A DNA stretch of 64,000 nucleotides from assembly GCF_030272615.1 (NCBI RefSeq), contig NC_081405.1:22769772-22833771 (forward strand). Direction: 5' to 3'. The notes below the pieces were generated by a model. The model worked only from the letters and a program-made list of their open reading frames with translations, had not been told where the DNA came from and did no database searches. The position numbers and the translations under genes were made by a program. Below, in pieces: positions 46,685 through 56,642 of the stretch; positions within the stretch are counted from its first letter, which is position 1; each line of letters begins with the position of its first letter. This DNA is from Cryptomeria japonica (lineage: Eukaryota; Streptophyta; Pinopsida; Cupressales; Cupressaceae).

Positions 46685-47683
46685 TTAAGTTGCATTTTGT
46701 GAAAACACAAATACTTGAAATTTCCGGATGCTCGCTTGTAGTTCCTCGAGATTTGGTTCATGGGTGTTCTTGGCAACAACCGTAGTCTTCACAATAGTGT
46801 CGTGACAGCGGAGGAGCGCAGAATTGTTTTTATCCAGGATAGACTGGATTTCATGCAGAAAGGCTTGGTGTTTCATCAATGCTTGAATCGAAGCTGTCGA
46901 GAATTGTTTGCTCCTCCATTCATTATGAATCCTCATCTGTAAATCAGCAAGAACTTCTTCTGGAATCAGCTCTCCATCCTGACTTACTATGTTGCAAGAG
47001 GCCCTTTCACAATGTGAGACAATATCTCTGTAAACTTTGCCTCGAAATCTCTTTGCATCACTGATCTCCTCAATGAGGGATTTAAGAACAAGGGTCTTGT
47101 TTTCCAGGAGTTCTTCAAATTCCAAGTACATGACCCTGGAAGAGATGATGGCATGCTCCTGTAGAACACTCAGCTGTTGTTGGGGCATGGTACGCCAAAT
47201 TGTTAAACTTTCTTCAACACTTTCCAAATTCTTTTTGAAAGTATTAGAAGTTTGATCTAGTTTCTCCTCAACAGTTTCCAATTTAGACATTATTTGAAAA
47301 ATGTCTTTCATTACCTGTACACATTGATCATGAAGTTGATCAACCCAAGAATCCAGTGCTTGTACTTTCTGAGCAGCCCTTTCCACTCCACGAATTGACT
47401 CTTGGGAACTAGAGGAACCTATGGAGTTACTCCCTTCAGCAACAGGTTTTGTAATTTTATGAACGACCGCCATAAGTTGTCGGTTTTCCTCTTCTAGCTT
47501 GTCTTTCTTTGCTAGAAGATCATCACACCTTTGCACCAGTGAAGCAACAGAAAACTGAGCATCATATTTAATGACCTCATGCGTTTGCTTGCCCAACTCT
47601 ATCCTTGTAACCTTATAATCGGCAGCTGACATTTCCTCAAGTGGCTTATCTGCAATAAGTTCCACAATTTCAGCTACCTTCAT
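46685..47683 (-). CDS. coiled-coil protein, downstream half of a stop-interrupted frame
   Basis: 332 codons from ATG 47683 to the TGA at 46685-46687. The coding frame extends 32 codons further upstream without a stop, to the TGA that ends the other half. So this ATG is only the first Met after the break, and a real upstream start is likely lost. The early part has VAEIVELIADKPLEEM. Heptad-rich helix follows (RCDDLLAKKDKLEEENRQL near residues 62-80), then another long helix with LDSWVDQLHDQCVQVM and ISKLETVEEKLDQ-like spacing. A helical C-terminal region contains DIVSHCERASCNIVS and ends VFVFSQNAT. No enzymatic motif, transmembrane segment or zinc knuckle is visible. I do not recognise the family; it may be an accessory reading frame of a retroelement or a captured host gene. 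Confidence 0.6.
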   Translation of the reverse strand: MKVAEIVELIADKPLEEMSAADYKVTRIELGKQTHEVIKYDAQFSVASLVQRCDDLLAKKDKLEEENRQLMAVVHKITKPVAEGSNSIGSSSSQESIRGVERAAQKVQALDSWVDQLHDQCVQVMKDIFQIMSKLETVEEKLDQTSNTFKKNLESVEESLTIWRTMPQQQLSVLQEHAIISSRVMYLEFEELLENKTLVLKSLIEEISDAKRFRGKVYRDIVSHCERASCNIVSQDGELIPEEVLADLQMRIHNEWRSKQFSTASIQALMKHQAFLHEIQSILDKNNSALLRCHDTIVKTTVVAKNTHEPNLEELQASIRKFQVFVFSQNAT

Positions 47684-47779
47684 CTTGTTGCTATCAACAG
47701 TTACCCTGGAGATAGTTTTGGCCTTCTTAGCAACTTTGGATCTGGACTGTTTCAGTTGCTGATAGTCAAAGGCGTCAGG

Positions 47780-48865
47780 TCAGATTTCTTGCTTCTTCCT
47801 TTTCGAGGTGAAAGAGCTAAGCCATGGAGGCAAAGTCATCAACTCCCCTCCAATAGCAGTCGTAGGCAAAGGAGAAGCAGTTTCTGTTTGAATCACCGTG
47901 GTCATCCTGGGAGGAATATCTGTTTGGACAGCGACCACGGTTTGCTCAGTTACCAATGGGCATGAAGATTGCCTCATGAATTCTTCAAAACCAGAAGTGG
48001 AAGTATCAATTTCTAATAACTGAATGCAAATAGGAATATTCTCAGGAACTTTCAACACCCTCTCTTGTTGATGATCAGGAGATGGCTCGTATGCTAAAAT
48101 GGGAATTGCATTCTGAGGAGACTCATCCACAAGCAAATCAGGAGGAGAAAGAGGCGTCTCAATGGAAACTGGAGGAATGACCTCATGAGGCGAGTCTGAA
48201 ACTGGAGACTTAGGAGCATCATCAGATTGTTGTCCCTCTTCTGGATTATCCAGATCGATCACCTGAACATGGAATCGTGATTTTTCCTTCCCACGAACAG
48301 TTGTCTCCTCAAGAGGAAACACTACTGCACAACTAACTCGTAACTTGATCCTTGTGCCCGAAGATGAAGCACCCTCCTTGTTGTCAATCCGAATCTCAGA
48401 TTTCCGTCCAAGAGGCCCCGTAGAATCATCTTCTTTACCAACCTTGATTTTTATAAGTCTAACAGTATTGCTTTTCAGCCATGCATTGGTGTTGGCCAAA
48501 ATAGGCTGAAATCTGTCAAGGATGGAGAGGCACTCTTTGTGCGACCATTGGATCAAAGGAAGTGGAGCTTCCTCAACTCTCCGTGAAGTGTATTCAGGAT
48601 CAAGTATATGCCCGTCATCAATCATCCCTTGTGGGATATCCGCCAAGTTCAAATCAACAATTTGCTCAACAGTGAGCCTGCAGTAATCCATCTTGAGGAC
48701 TTCGGCTTCTGTGCGGAGATCTACCCAAATGTCTTCAATGCGATGAACATGCACAAAGGATTTCTTGATTTTCTCCTTCATACCTCTATAATCAAAATCA
48801 GCTCTAGGTTTAAACCTTTTGAGCTTGATTTCCTGCAATTCAGCCTCCATGGCCTTAGCATTCAT
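47780..48865 (-). CDS. unrecognised acidic/Pro-rich protein, upstream half of a stop-interrupted frame
   Basis: 361 codons from ATG 48865 to TGA 47780-47782. The N-terminus MNAKAMEAELQEIKLKRFKP begins inside the 132-bp LTR-edge repeat; upstream in frame there is a stop 11 codons earlier. Visible features are a helical, basic N-terminal ~45 residues and a central region with LTVEQIVDLNLADIPQGMID and PLIQWSHKECLSILDRFQPI. A Ser/Pro/Glu-rich low-complexity stretch with repeated SPP and SPQ/SPH elements follows around residues 215-280. The C-terminus is basic (FTSKRKKQEI). The TGA is followed in the same frame by PDAFDYQQLKQSRSKVAKKA and on into the 332-codon frame. The pair therefore looks like one ~726-codon gene with a single nonsense change. 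Function unknown. Confidence 0.6.
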   Translation of the reverse strand: MNAKAMEAELQEIKLKRFKPRADFDYRGMKEKIKKSFVHVHRIEDIWVDLRTEAEVLKMDYCRLTVEQIVDLNLADIPQGMIDDGHILDPEYTSRRVEEAPLPLIQWSHKECLSILDRFQPILANTNAWLKSNTVRLIKIKVGKEDDSTGPLGRKSEIRIDNKEGASSSGTRIKLRVSCAVVFPLEETTVRGKEKSRFHVQVIDLDNPEEGQQSDDAPKSPVSDSPHEVIPPVSIETPLSPPDLLVDESPQNAIPILAYEPSPDHQQERVLKVPENIPICIQLLEIDTSTSGFEEFMRQSSCPLVTEQTVVAVQTDIPPRMTTVIQTETASPLPTTAIGGELMTLPPWLSSFTSKRKKQEI

Positions 48866-48990
48866 AAAATCAAAGAAGACAAGAAAGTTAATGGATCAAT
48901 ATCTAATATCAGAATTAATAAGGGTGAAAATTAGCCAACTTTCATATTCAGAAGGGCAAGATTTAGGGCAACCCCAAAAGGGGACATTAC

Positions 48991-49718
48991 TAAAAGAAAA
49001 AGGAAACACTTGAATACTGATTATAAATGAAAACCTTAAGCTAGTGCAATGCAAGAGATTGACAATAAGATAATGAAAATGGATAATCTTGCATTCCAAA
49101 TTCACTTTTAGCCTCGAAAACCCTTCTCTTAAATTTGGAAATAAACTTTCAGGTCTGGGAATGTCGTTACAAAGTCTAGAAAATGCTCAAACCTACATCC
49201 CCCCAAATTACAGTTCGTTTCGTACTAGGTTCGGATTCGGGCTTGGTACGATGTGGCGTCATCCAAGGCACAGGAAACGACTATAAATTCGTTCCAAATG
49301 TGCTCAAACAAACCCCAAACGAATTTTGAAACATTTTCAAAAAAAATTCTTAAAGACTGCAACAAACTTGGGGTTTTCAATTCGTCAATGCTTCTACTCA
49401 CTGCTCAATCCAAATGCATGGTCCATTTCAATTTTGAACTATAATGTTTTAGATTTAATACAACTATATTTAAATTTTAATAATTTTATTTTTAGTTTAA
49501 TATGATGTTTCATAGTAATAATTAATATTTTTAGTTTAACAAGATGTTTTATATTTAATTTTATTTATGAAGATAATATTTATATTATTATACTATATTA
49601 TAATATTCATTCATGGCAAGTGAAATTGTGATTATTAATAATTTTAATAAAACGAATTAAAACAAGCTTAGTGCGAATAGTAATATTATAAACATTAGTT
49701 AAAGTTATTAATAATTAT
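48991..49718. other. intergenic; AT-rich on the right
   Basis: No gene. A GC-richer patch with TTCGGATTCGGGCTTGG near 49229 resembles hAT subterminal words. A weak inverted partner (AAGCTTAGTGCGAAT, 49661-49676) exists, but no target duplication supports an element. Confidence 0.4.
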
Positions 49719-50345
49719 CTGTGATACCGGTTCTTGCCTATTTTGGCTGGGTCCTGGTCCTGGTCCTGGTCCGTGCCCGGTCCTGGTCCCAGCCTGGTTC
49801 GCCCTGGGTCCCACTCGGGTCCTGCCCAGGCAGCTGGGTTCCCTGTGGGTCCTGCATGGCAGGACCCACAGGGAACCCAGCCGCCTGGGCAGGACCCGGG
49901 TGGGACCCAGGGCGAACCCAGGAGGACCCGGGTGAACCCAAGAGGACCCGGGTGAACCCAAGCCCGTGGGTTCCCAAAAACGGGGCCCACGGGTTAGAAA
50001 GCAATTAAAAACAATAAAAAAACAATATCATTTATGATTTATTGGCATTGGCAATTATGGATTTATCATTTATGATTTATGATTTATCTGTTATCAATTA
50101 TGTATCATTGTATGGGAAAGTTACATTGTATGTTTCATATTTGACATTTGTATGTTTGAACTGTGAACATATATAATTTTGATGTTTTAAGTTTGAACAT
50201 ATATATATATATATTAAAAAAAATTAAAATATATATATATGTACGGACGAACCCGTACCCATACCCAAAATTTTATTTTTTTTGCCGAATCCGCGAATCC
50301 GTACCCGAATCCGAACCCAAATCCGAACCGGAACCGGTAACTTAG
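49719..50345. mobile_element. non-autonomous hAT element with TCCTGG/ACCCGGGT words, TSD ATAATTAT
   Basis: Ends are CTGTGATACCGGTTCTTGCC and, reverse complemented, CTAAGTTACCGGTTCCGG. A perfect 8-bp duplication ATAATTAT lies at 49711-49718 and 50346-50353. The left part is an array of GGTCCTGGTCC words leading into a 60-bp-arm palindrome. The right part has (AT)n, then TGTACGGACGAACCCG, a TTTTTTTTGCC spacer and CCGAATCCG/CCGTACCC words. 627 bp, no coding. Confidence 0.92.
49796..49918. repeat. GC-rich palindrome, 60-bp arms, 3-nt loop
   Basis: Arm 49796-49855 pairs with 49859-49918 around ATG. Only a few mismatches are present, one near CAGGCAGCTGGG/CCCAGCCGCCTG. It forms an extremely stable hairpin and gives rise to mirror-image Pro/Gly/Trp frames on both strands. 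Confidence 0.92.
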
Positions 50346-50580
50346 ATAATTATTAATTAATGTTAATTAATTTCTAAAATATCTATACAAACATGAATAT
50401 TATATTATTATTAATAAAAGTTATAATCATATTAATATTGATATTAATACATATTATACTTATATATTATTTTTATATTTCAATCAAATTAATGTATTTT
50501 AAATTTTTTCATTCATATAAATAGATGGATGTGCGTGTGTGCACATGTACATGCACACACGCGCTGCGTGTGTGTGTGTC

Positions 50581-51090
50581 AATACGCCTCTTCTTCACCA
50601 TTTATCTCCCTCACTTTAGACCTGATTTCGTTTGATGAAATTTGCACTTTGATCTAGAGAAATTCACTCCTCTACTCCTGATTCGCACTTCGAGTCTGCT
50701 TTATATTTGTTTGAACTTCTTGTGAAAAATGAACCTTGACTTCCCTTTTATATGTGCTCCACCTTTAGCATTACAAATCCTTTTGATAGGGCCATGTGTG
50801 TGCGTGTTTTGCCCAAACCGGAACCAGCAACTTAGGCTCAAACTAATGAGGAAATTAGCTCAGATCTGCATGTGGCAATACGCCTCTTCTTCAGCATTTA
50901 TCTCCCTCACTTTACACCTGATTTCCTTTGATGAAATTTGCACTTTGATCTAGAGAAAATCACTCCTCGGCTACTGATTCGCACCAAGAGTCTGCTTTAT
51001 ATTTGTTTGAAATTGGTGTGAAAAATTAACCTTGGCTTCCCCTTTATATGTGCTCCACCTTTAGCATTACAAATCCTTTTGATAAGGCCA
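50581..51090. repeat. two-copy direct repeat (296-bp offset) with a hAT end remnant between
   Basis: AATACGCCTCTTCTTCA begins at 50581 and 50877, and ~210 bp (to ATTACAAATCCTTTTGATA) are shared. Between the copies lies GTGTTTTGCCCAAACCGG..AGCAACTTAG (to 50834), a hAT-type right end (reverse complement CTAAGTTGCTGGTTCCGG). A GT-rich stretch precedes copy 1. Confidence 0.75.
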
Positions 51091-51540
51091 ACCTTAAGAG
51101 GGTTTTAAATTTTCAATCTGCATTATCAGGTTGGCTGGCCTCAATTCTGATTTTCACCTCATAAAATTTCAACTTTTCATCAAGTCGGCCAGGTCTAATT
51201 ATAATTTTATTTCTTATTCTATGTCAGGTCAGCCAGCTGTAGGATGCAATTCACCTTCTATGAAATGGTATAAATATGAAGTCAAGCATTCCATCTTTCA
51301 ATCACCCAATTAACACTTATATTAGTTTAATTCTACTCTGCCTTGATATGCGAATTTCTACTCTTTAGGTCTGATCTGAATTCTGATCTGCAAGTTTTGC
51401 ACTAGAAAGGAAGTTTGATCTCCCCTCTATAGCAAACCTCTTGCTTGAATCCACAATTCCTTAATTAGGCCAACCTAAGGAGGATGATTACAATTTAAAC
51501 TTTAATTCCTCTCAAGTTGAGCTGATCTAGCCACTAACAC
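51091..51540. other. intergenic, nothing recognised
   Basis: Non-coding. GTTGGCTGGCCTC and GTCAGCCAGCTG words suggest LTR debris, but no ends were found. Confidence 0.4.
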
Positions 51541-52060
51541 TCCCTTGGCGAGTTTAAAGGGTTGCTAAGGACAAATGTAAGGGCGGGTTTTGATGATGAG
51601 CAAGGACTAATGAAGAGCGCTTTTGAGGTTCACTTAAGGACAAGGACAAGGGCGGTAATTCATGGTATGTAGAGACTGAATGCTAGGCAGCTTTCCATAG
51701 TGTGAAGGGGCAAGTCTTGGGTGGGATTCTATGATGAGGAAGGACAACTTAACGTGCTCCTTGGGGATTGTTAAGGAATTTGTAAGAGGCTGCGCGCTAT
51801 TTCTATGCTCTTAGGGACTTGCCTACGCGCATTTCAAGGTCATTCAAGGACAACAACGGGCGGCATTGAGATGTTAATTAGGACAACAAAGGCTGGTATT
51901 GAGATGTGGAGAGGGACAAGACAAGGCACTAATCCACATTAAACACGGACAAAAGAAAGGGCGCTGATCCGAGATACTCAAGGACAAGTGTTGATGCTGG
52001 GCAGGATTTTGAGGTGAAGAAGGACTAGCATCTCTATGTTGGCCACAAGTGCAAGGATGA
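51541..52060. repeat. degenerate repeat of AAGGACAA..GGGCG words
   Basis: AAGGACAA, AGGACAAG and TTAAGGACAAG alternate with GGGCGGG, GGGCGGTA and GGGCGCT about a dozen times over 500 bp without a fixed period. Strand-biased, purine-rich and non-coding. Confidence 0.55.
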
Positions 52061-52780
52061 CAAGCACAAATGCAAGAGCTATTGATATCAATCCAAGGAT
52101 TCCTTAATGAAATCGTGACTCTGTTTCATGGTCTTTAAGATAAATTCCAAGCCATCAAAACTGAAAAACAAGGATTGTTTTAAATATTCCACATGAAGCG
52201 ATGCTTTGAACAAGGACTTTGCGTTTTAACCTTGAACTTCCTTGTTTAGACTTATGATTTTATTTTACAATTTGGAATTCCAAGCCTCACACAAGTCTTG
52301 CACTTAAATAATTTTACCCTTTTGTCTAAGTATAAACGCATAATAACATCATCAAATAGAAGCTAATTTGATCACATACACAAGTATACATCAATCACAT
52401 AAGTATAGATGCAAATTGTAGTTAAAGGAAATAGCACACTTAGATATATGAATATTGTCAAATGCATACAAAACTCATGGAATATGAAATCCATGACATT
52501 AAATGTTCCAAACAAATATCAAAACAATAACTAGAAGTCTATGGCCCAAAGGAGCCTGCATCCCTCCTATGAAGGCATCTAAGGTAGGTCTTGGATAATG
52601 TAGCAGCCATAATACTCTTTTAATTAATAATTATGAATATGCAGAGATTTGCAGTAAGGGATATGTATTATGTAGATTTTTATGTTCAAGATTCATCACT
52701 GGCCTATTACTTGCTTTGACTTATAGTTTGATGGGGGTTTGGAGGCAACACCAAAACAAAGTTGAGGGTAGTACCCCTTG
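52061..52780. other. intergenic, nothing recognised
   Basis: AT-rich non-coding DNA. Confidence 0.4.
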
Positions 52781-52904
52781 CATGGGTTTGAGGGTGAGAG
52801 AGAGAGGTAGAGAGATAGGCCTAGATCTTGGAGGAGAGAGGAGAAAGTGGGATAGAGAGAGGTAGAGAGAGGGGATAGAGGAAGAGTGATAGGGAGAGAG
52901 ATAG
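52781..52904. repeat. GA-rich tract (target of the following LTR element)
   Basis: GAGAGAGAGGTAGAGAGATAG-like repeats. Similar GA-rich sequence resumes after the element at 56638, consistent with insertion into one tract. Confidence 0.85.
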
Positions 52905-53219
52905 TGTTAAGAGTAATCTTTTATTAGCTAATAATTATTTATTTAATTATTAGTCTATTATACTCTATGCTTAAGCTAAACTTAGGAATCTTATAATTCT
53001 TTAGGGTTTCGAGTATCCTTTTATAAGGATTCTCTCTTTGTATTTTAATAACAATTGTAATTATTGAATTGCATTCTTGTTGCCCAATCAATATGACTCC
53101 TTTTTTCTGGATCTCTGAATTCTGGCCTCCATAGCTTTTTTGCTTCTCTCCTTCTGTGACAGGTTTGCATGCAGGTGATCTTTGGGAGCTGTAGAGTTGA
53201 CTTTTCCTCAACTCCAATA
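52905..53219 (+). repeat. 5' LTR of the LARD-like element
   Basis: Complete 315-bp LTR, used above to define the interrupted 3' copy. The ends TGTTAAGAGT and ACTCCAATA form a short imperfect inverted repeat. Confidence 0.85.
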
Positions 53220-54820
53220 TGGTATCAGAGCTCTAAATCTGAATGCCCCTGTTCTCTTCATGAGGGATTTTGGGCCTTCTTCTTCAAATCTGTGTATTCG
53301 GGGGTTTGTGCAGTTTTTTTTCCCATTTCTAGGGGTAGCTGATTTTTTGGTACATTTTGGTGCCAAAAGGACCTCGCAGTTGGATTCAAAAGGCTGCTTC
53401 CATGAATTTTGATATAAATTTGCCTATTTTCGGTGACAAGGGCATCTGAGGCATGATTTTTTATTGGCACATTTTTCAAGGCACGAAAATCCGTACGGCT
53501 GTACCTGCAAATGCATCAGAAAATTTTCGTCAAAAAAAAATGGCCCTCTTTATGCCCTACAAGAGGGGTTTTTTTCTTTTGGCCGTAACTCGGTCATACG
53601 GAGGCGCTTTTTCCAAAACCTTATATCATCGAAAAGCTCTATCCAGATCTAGAGGTTTGAATTTTTTATTTTGCTTTTTTATGGTGATTTTTGCTATCAA
53701 AGCTAGAACTTCATTTTTGCACTCCGGGAGACATAACTTGAGCATCCGACCTCCGTTTTTCAAAAATTTTATATCATTGGAAAGCTTGTTCTGTGTTCTT
53801 TCCATTCATATGAGTTTTATTTCCAGATTCTTCTCCAGGTATATTTTATTCAATTTTTTGTTTTTCAGCACTCTGGTGAATATCTTGGATGTTTCAGGTC
53901 CTGGGATCTCTTTCTTTGAGTAGGATGTCTCGTCTTTGGCTGTTCTTTCTATTTCCAATCTTATGTCTCTTCTGATCATTGTAGCATTTTATTTATGCAA
54001 ACGCACTGAGATAAAATGTCATCATGCATTGTATACTTGGGATCTTGCACATCTTGTGTCTTATTGTACATGCACTACTTATAAAGTGCCATGGGGGGGT
54101 TGATGTTTGCCTTCTACCTTTGTCAAGTGAGAGTTCCTTCCACGGTATTAGCCTCATGATGTGTGTCAAGTGAGTGTTCCTTCCACGACACTATGTACTT
54201 TCTCTGCACCTTCGATGTTCCTGGTTCTTCGTCATGCAGTTCTTGTTGGCCGTTCTTTTCGGTGTACCTATCTTTCTCCCTTTTCAGCATTATGGGGAGG
54301 TTTGTCATGTTGGTTCTAATGCTTCCTCGGTTCAATTGATCAACTCTTCAGGCTTTGGTGTTTCATGCCATTTGTATCTTCGCGTTCAATTGTTTATTTT
54401 TGTTTGCCATCTGATTCGAGTAGTGTCATTTGAGGGCACTCATGCAGATTACAGTCTTCTCTACCTAGTCATGTTCTATTTTAGTGGAGGTTCTTCAGAT
54501 CAACAATTACTCTTCGATAGTGTTTGCAGTTATTTCATGCTTCAGTGGTGTTCATCATTCTCTTCTTCTTGTTCCTATCTTCTGGAACACTCTTGTTTAA
54601 AGGCTTCTTAGTCCTTACTTGAGCTTTCATCTCTTCTTGGAGAGGAGTTTTATTCCCACAGGGTTTTCTCTTTTTTCTCCACTTTACAGAGATTTTATTG
54701 TACTTGGGTACCTCATTAGGCCTAGTTGTCGGGACCCATTGTTGTTTTCCTGCATTTTTTACATGTTTTTTGAGTCCTTAGTTGTTTTTTAGCTACTCCC
54801 TAAGTTCATCTTAAGGGGGG
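53220..54820 (+). other. non-coding internal domain (PBS to PPT)
   Basis: The PBS is at 53220-53231. Open frames of 156 codons (53453-53923) and 145 codons (54174-54611) exist but are Phe/Leu/Ser-rich, U-rich in sequence and without any retroviral motif. Two GTTCCTTCCACG segments near 54131 and 54176, each followed by a GTGTCAAGTGAG-like string, form a small direct repeat. Confidence 0.65.
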
Positions 54821-56637
54821 TGTTAGAGTAATCTTTTATTAGCTAATAATTATTTATTTAATTATTACTCTATTATACTCTATGCTTAAGCTAAACTTAG
54901 GAATCTTATAATTCTTTAGGGTTTTCACCTTTAGGGTTTCTATAATGTCCCAAAAATCTACAATCTATAAAACATAAAAAAATTGCGATTTAACATTTGT
55001 TTGTGATATGAATGTTTGATCTAGAGTATAGTTTAGCCAATTCTGTAAGGTTAATGTGTTATCAATAAGTCAATATCATATTTAGTTCCTAATGAGACCA
55101 AGAGGGCTAGATGCAGTAGGATGCCCGTAGCGCTTATCAGGCCCAAGGGCGGTACACTCCTCCACGGCCCAACTTGCGGCAGACCTTAAGTCATCCGCAG
55201 TGGGTGGCCTACCTAACAGAGGCCTAGTTCCTGTTATCCTTGCTGCTCTATTCGTCATATGTCTCACTGGCTTTGGATATGCAATTGTCTCATTTATCAT
55301 TGTGTTAATATCTTAGCCTATTCCTACTATTCTTATAATTGACAATGCCATTCATTTTGAATCTCTTATAGTTGTAATTCTTTCATTAGTTAATTGAACA
55401 TATGGGGTTTATTTATACATCTGCGTATACATACACACACACACACACACATATATATATTACTATCTATTGTATTAATCTTTATTCATATACAAATGCA
55501 TTGCAGTAAAAGCTATATATATATAAATGCATTGAATTAATATCTAAATATATTCATGTACCCATGCATTGAATGAATATCTATCTATACACATATCTTT
55601 ACGTATGAATTCTCGTGATCTATGTACTTCCTACTCCAAAGTAAACATGGGTGGGTATAGGTTCTTACCTGCGTCCCTTGCTACCCTTCCAACCTGTCGC
55701 TATTTCCTGCGTACCTCCTTTTCTTCCCCTTTCCTCCTCACAGCGTGCACTTTAATATCAGCGAGGGGAAGTGTTGGAGCGGACCCATCCAGGGGACATG
55801 GCTGCTGAGGGAGAAGGTGAGCGGTGGTGACTGTTGGAGTCACCGCTCCCTGATCCACCCGCATCACCTTTCGAGCGCCTTAGTCTAACATGCACCGCAT
55901 CCCATACAATGCGATCGCTGGGTGTAATACGCCCTTCTTAATGTAGTTAAGGTATCTCATAACTAGGATGCGGTAATTATTATATATTGATTTTTAATAT
56001 ATTAATATATTATAAGTAATTTATATTGTATATGATATATTTAATATTGGTTCTATTAATAATATCGTATGGTAATATGATATTATTCCATAATAATAAT
56101 TATAATGTATTAAGTTTGATAATTTATATTGTATATTAATATTATATTTTATATTTATTTAGTAACACATTATATGGTAAATATAATATTATGTTATGTA
56201 TCGATAATTATATATCTATTTTATGTTTATTCAATTAACAACATTTTATGGTAAAGTTCAATTAAGAGTTAATATTAATAATTAAAATATGATCATTATA
56301 TTAAAATAAAACAAGGAGTCATCTCTGATTAGGTAACAATAATAATGGAAAGTAGAAATTTAATTAATTACAAAAACGTGGGGTTATGACAATTTCGAGT
56401 ATCCTTTTATAAGGATTCTCTCTTTGTAATTTCATAACAACTGTAATTATTGAATTACATTCTTGTTGCACAATCAATATGACTCCTCTTTTCTGGATCT
56501 CTGAATTCTGGCCTCCATAGCTTTTTTGATCTCTGAATTCTGGCCTCCATAGCTTTTTTACTTCTCTCTTTCTGTGACAGGTTTGCATGCAAGTGATCTT
56601 TGGGAGCTGTAGAGTTGATTTTTCTTCAACTCCAATA
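54821..56637 (+). repeat. 3' LTR of the LARD-like element, split by a solo LTR
   Basis: Matches the 5' LTR up to CTTTAGGGTTT and again from TCGAGTATCC onward. It also has an extra TCACCTTTAGGGTTT and a tandem 38-bp repeat (GATCTCTGAATTCTGGCCTC) near 56493-56560. Confidence 0.85.
54941..56391 (+). mobile_element. nested solo LTR, TSD GTTTC/ATTTC
   Basis: The 1451-bp insert begins TATAATGTCCC (family consensus TGTAATGTCCC, so the terminal G is mutated) and ends GTGGGGTTATGACA. The 5' LTR reads continuously across the site. Flanks GTTTC (54936-54940) and ATTTC (56392-56396) differ at one base. (CA)n and (AT)n tracts lie at about 55433-55460. Confidence 0.8.
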
Positions 56638-56642
56638 GATAG

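Larger units (their letters stand above)
45044..48990. mobile_element. 3.9-kb block bounded by inverted LTR-edge repeats
   Basis: 45045-45176 (GTAATGTCCCCTTTTGGG to TCTTATGAATG) and 48859-48990 in reverse complement (GTAATGTCCCCTTTTGGG to TTTTATGAATG) are 132-bp inverted repeats of about 85-90% identity. Both are LTR-edge sequences of the TGTAATGTCC family; the solo LTR at 61573 carries the same first ~45 bp on its minus strand. A third LTR-like start, TGTAATATCCCTGGCTG, lies at 45423. No matching target duplication was found outside (GACTA versus TAAAA). It could be one element with long inverted ends or two independently truncated LTRs facing each other. Confidence 0.5.
52905..56637 (+). 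mobile_element. LARD-like non-autonomous LTR retrotransposon, TSD GATAG
   Basis: The 5' LTR (52905-53219, 315 bp) starts TGTTAAGAGTAATC and ends AACTCCAATA. It is followed directly by TGGTATCAGAGCTC (primer-binding site, 53220). TTAAGGGGGG (54811-54820) forms the polypurine tract before the 3' LTR (54821-56637, enlarged by a nested solo LTR). GATAG lies at 52900-52904 and 56638-56642. The ~1.6-kb interior has no gag or pol, so the element depends on partners. Both LTRs end in TA instead of CA. Confidence 0.88.

Noticed and set aside
49215-49680. Possible further hAT element with GTTCGGATTCGGG words
   Set aside because: The opposing ends are only weakly complementary and the flanking 8-mers do not match.
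49695-50008. Several Pro/Gly/Trp-rich frames on both strands
   Set aside because: All are translations of the GC-rich palindrome and word arrays of the hAT element.
53453-54611. 156- and 145-codon frames inside the LARD-like element
   Set aside because: T-rich composition explains the Phe/Leu/Ser content; no gag, pol or env motif. Could not be supported as genes.
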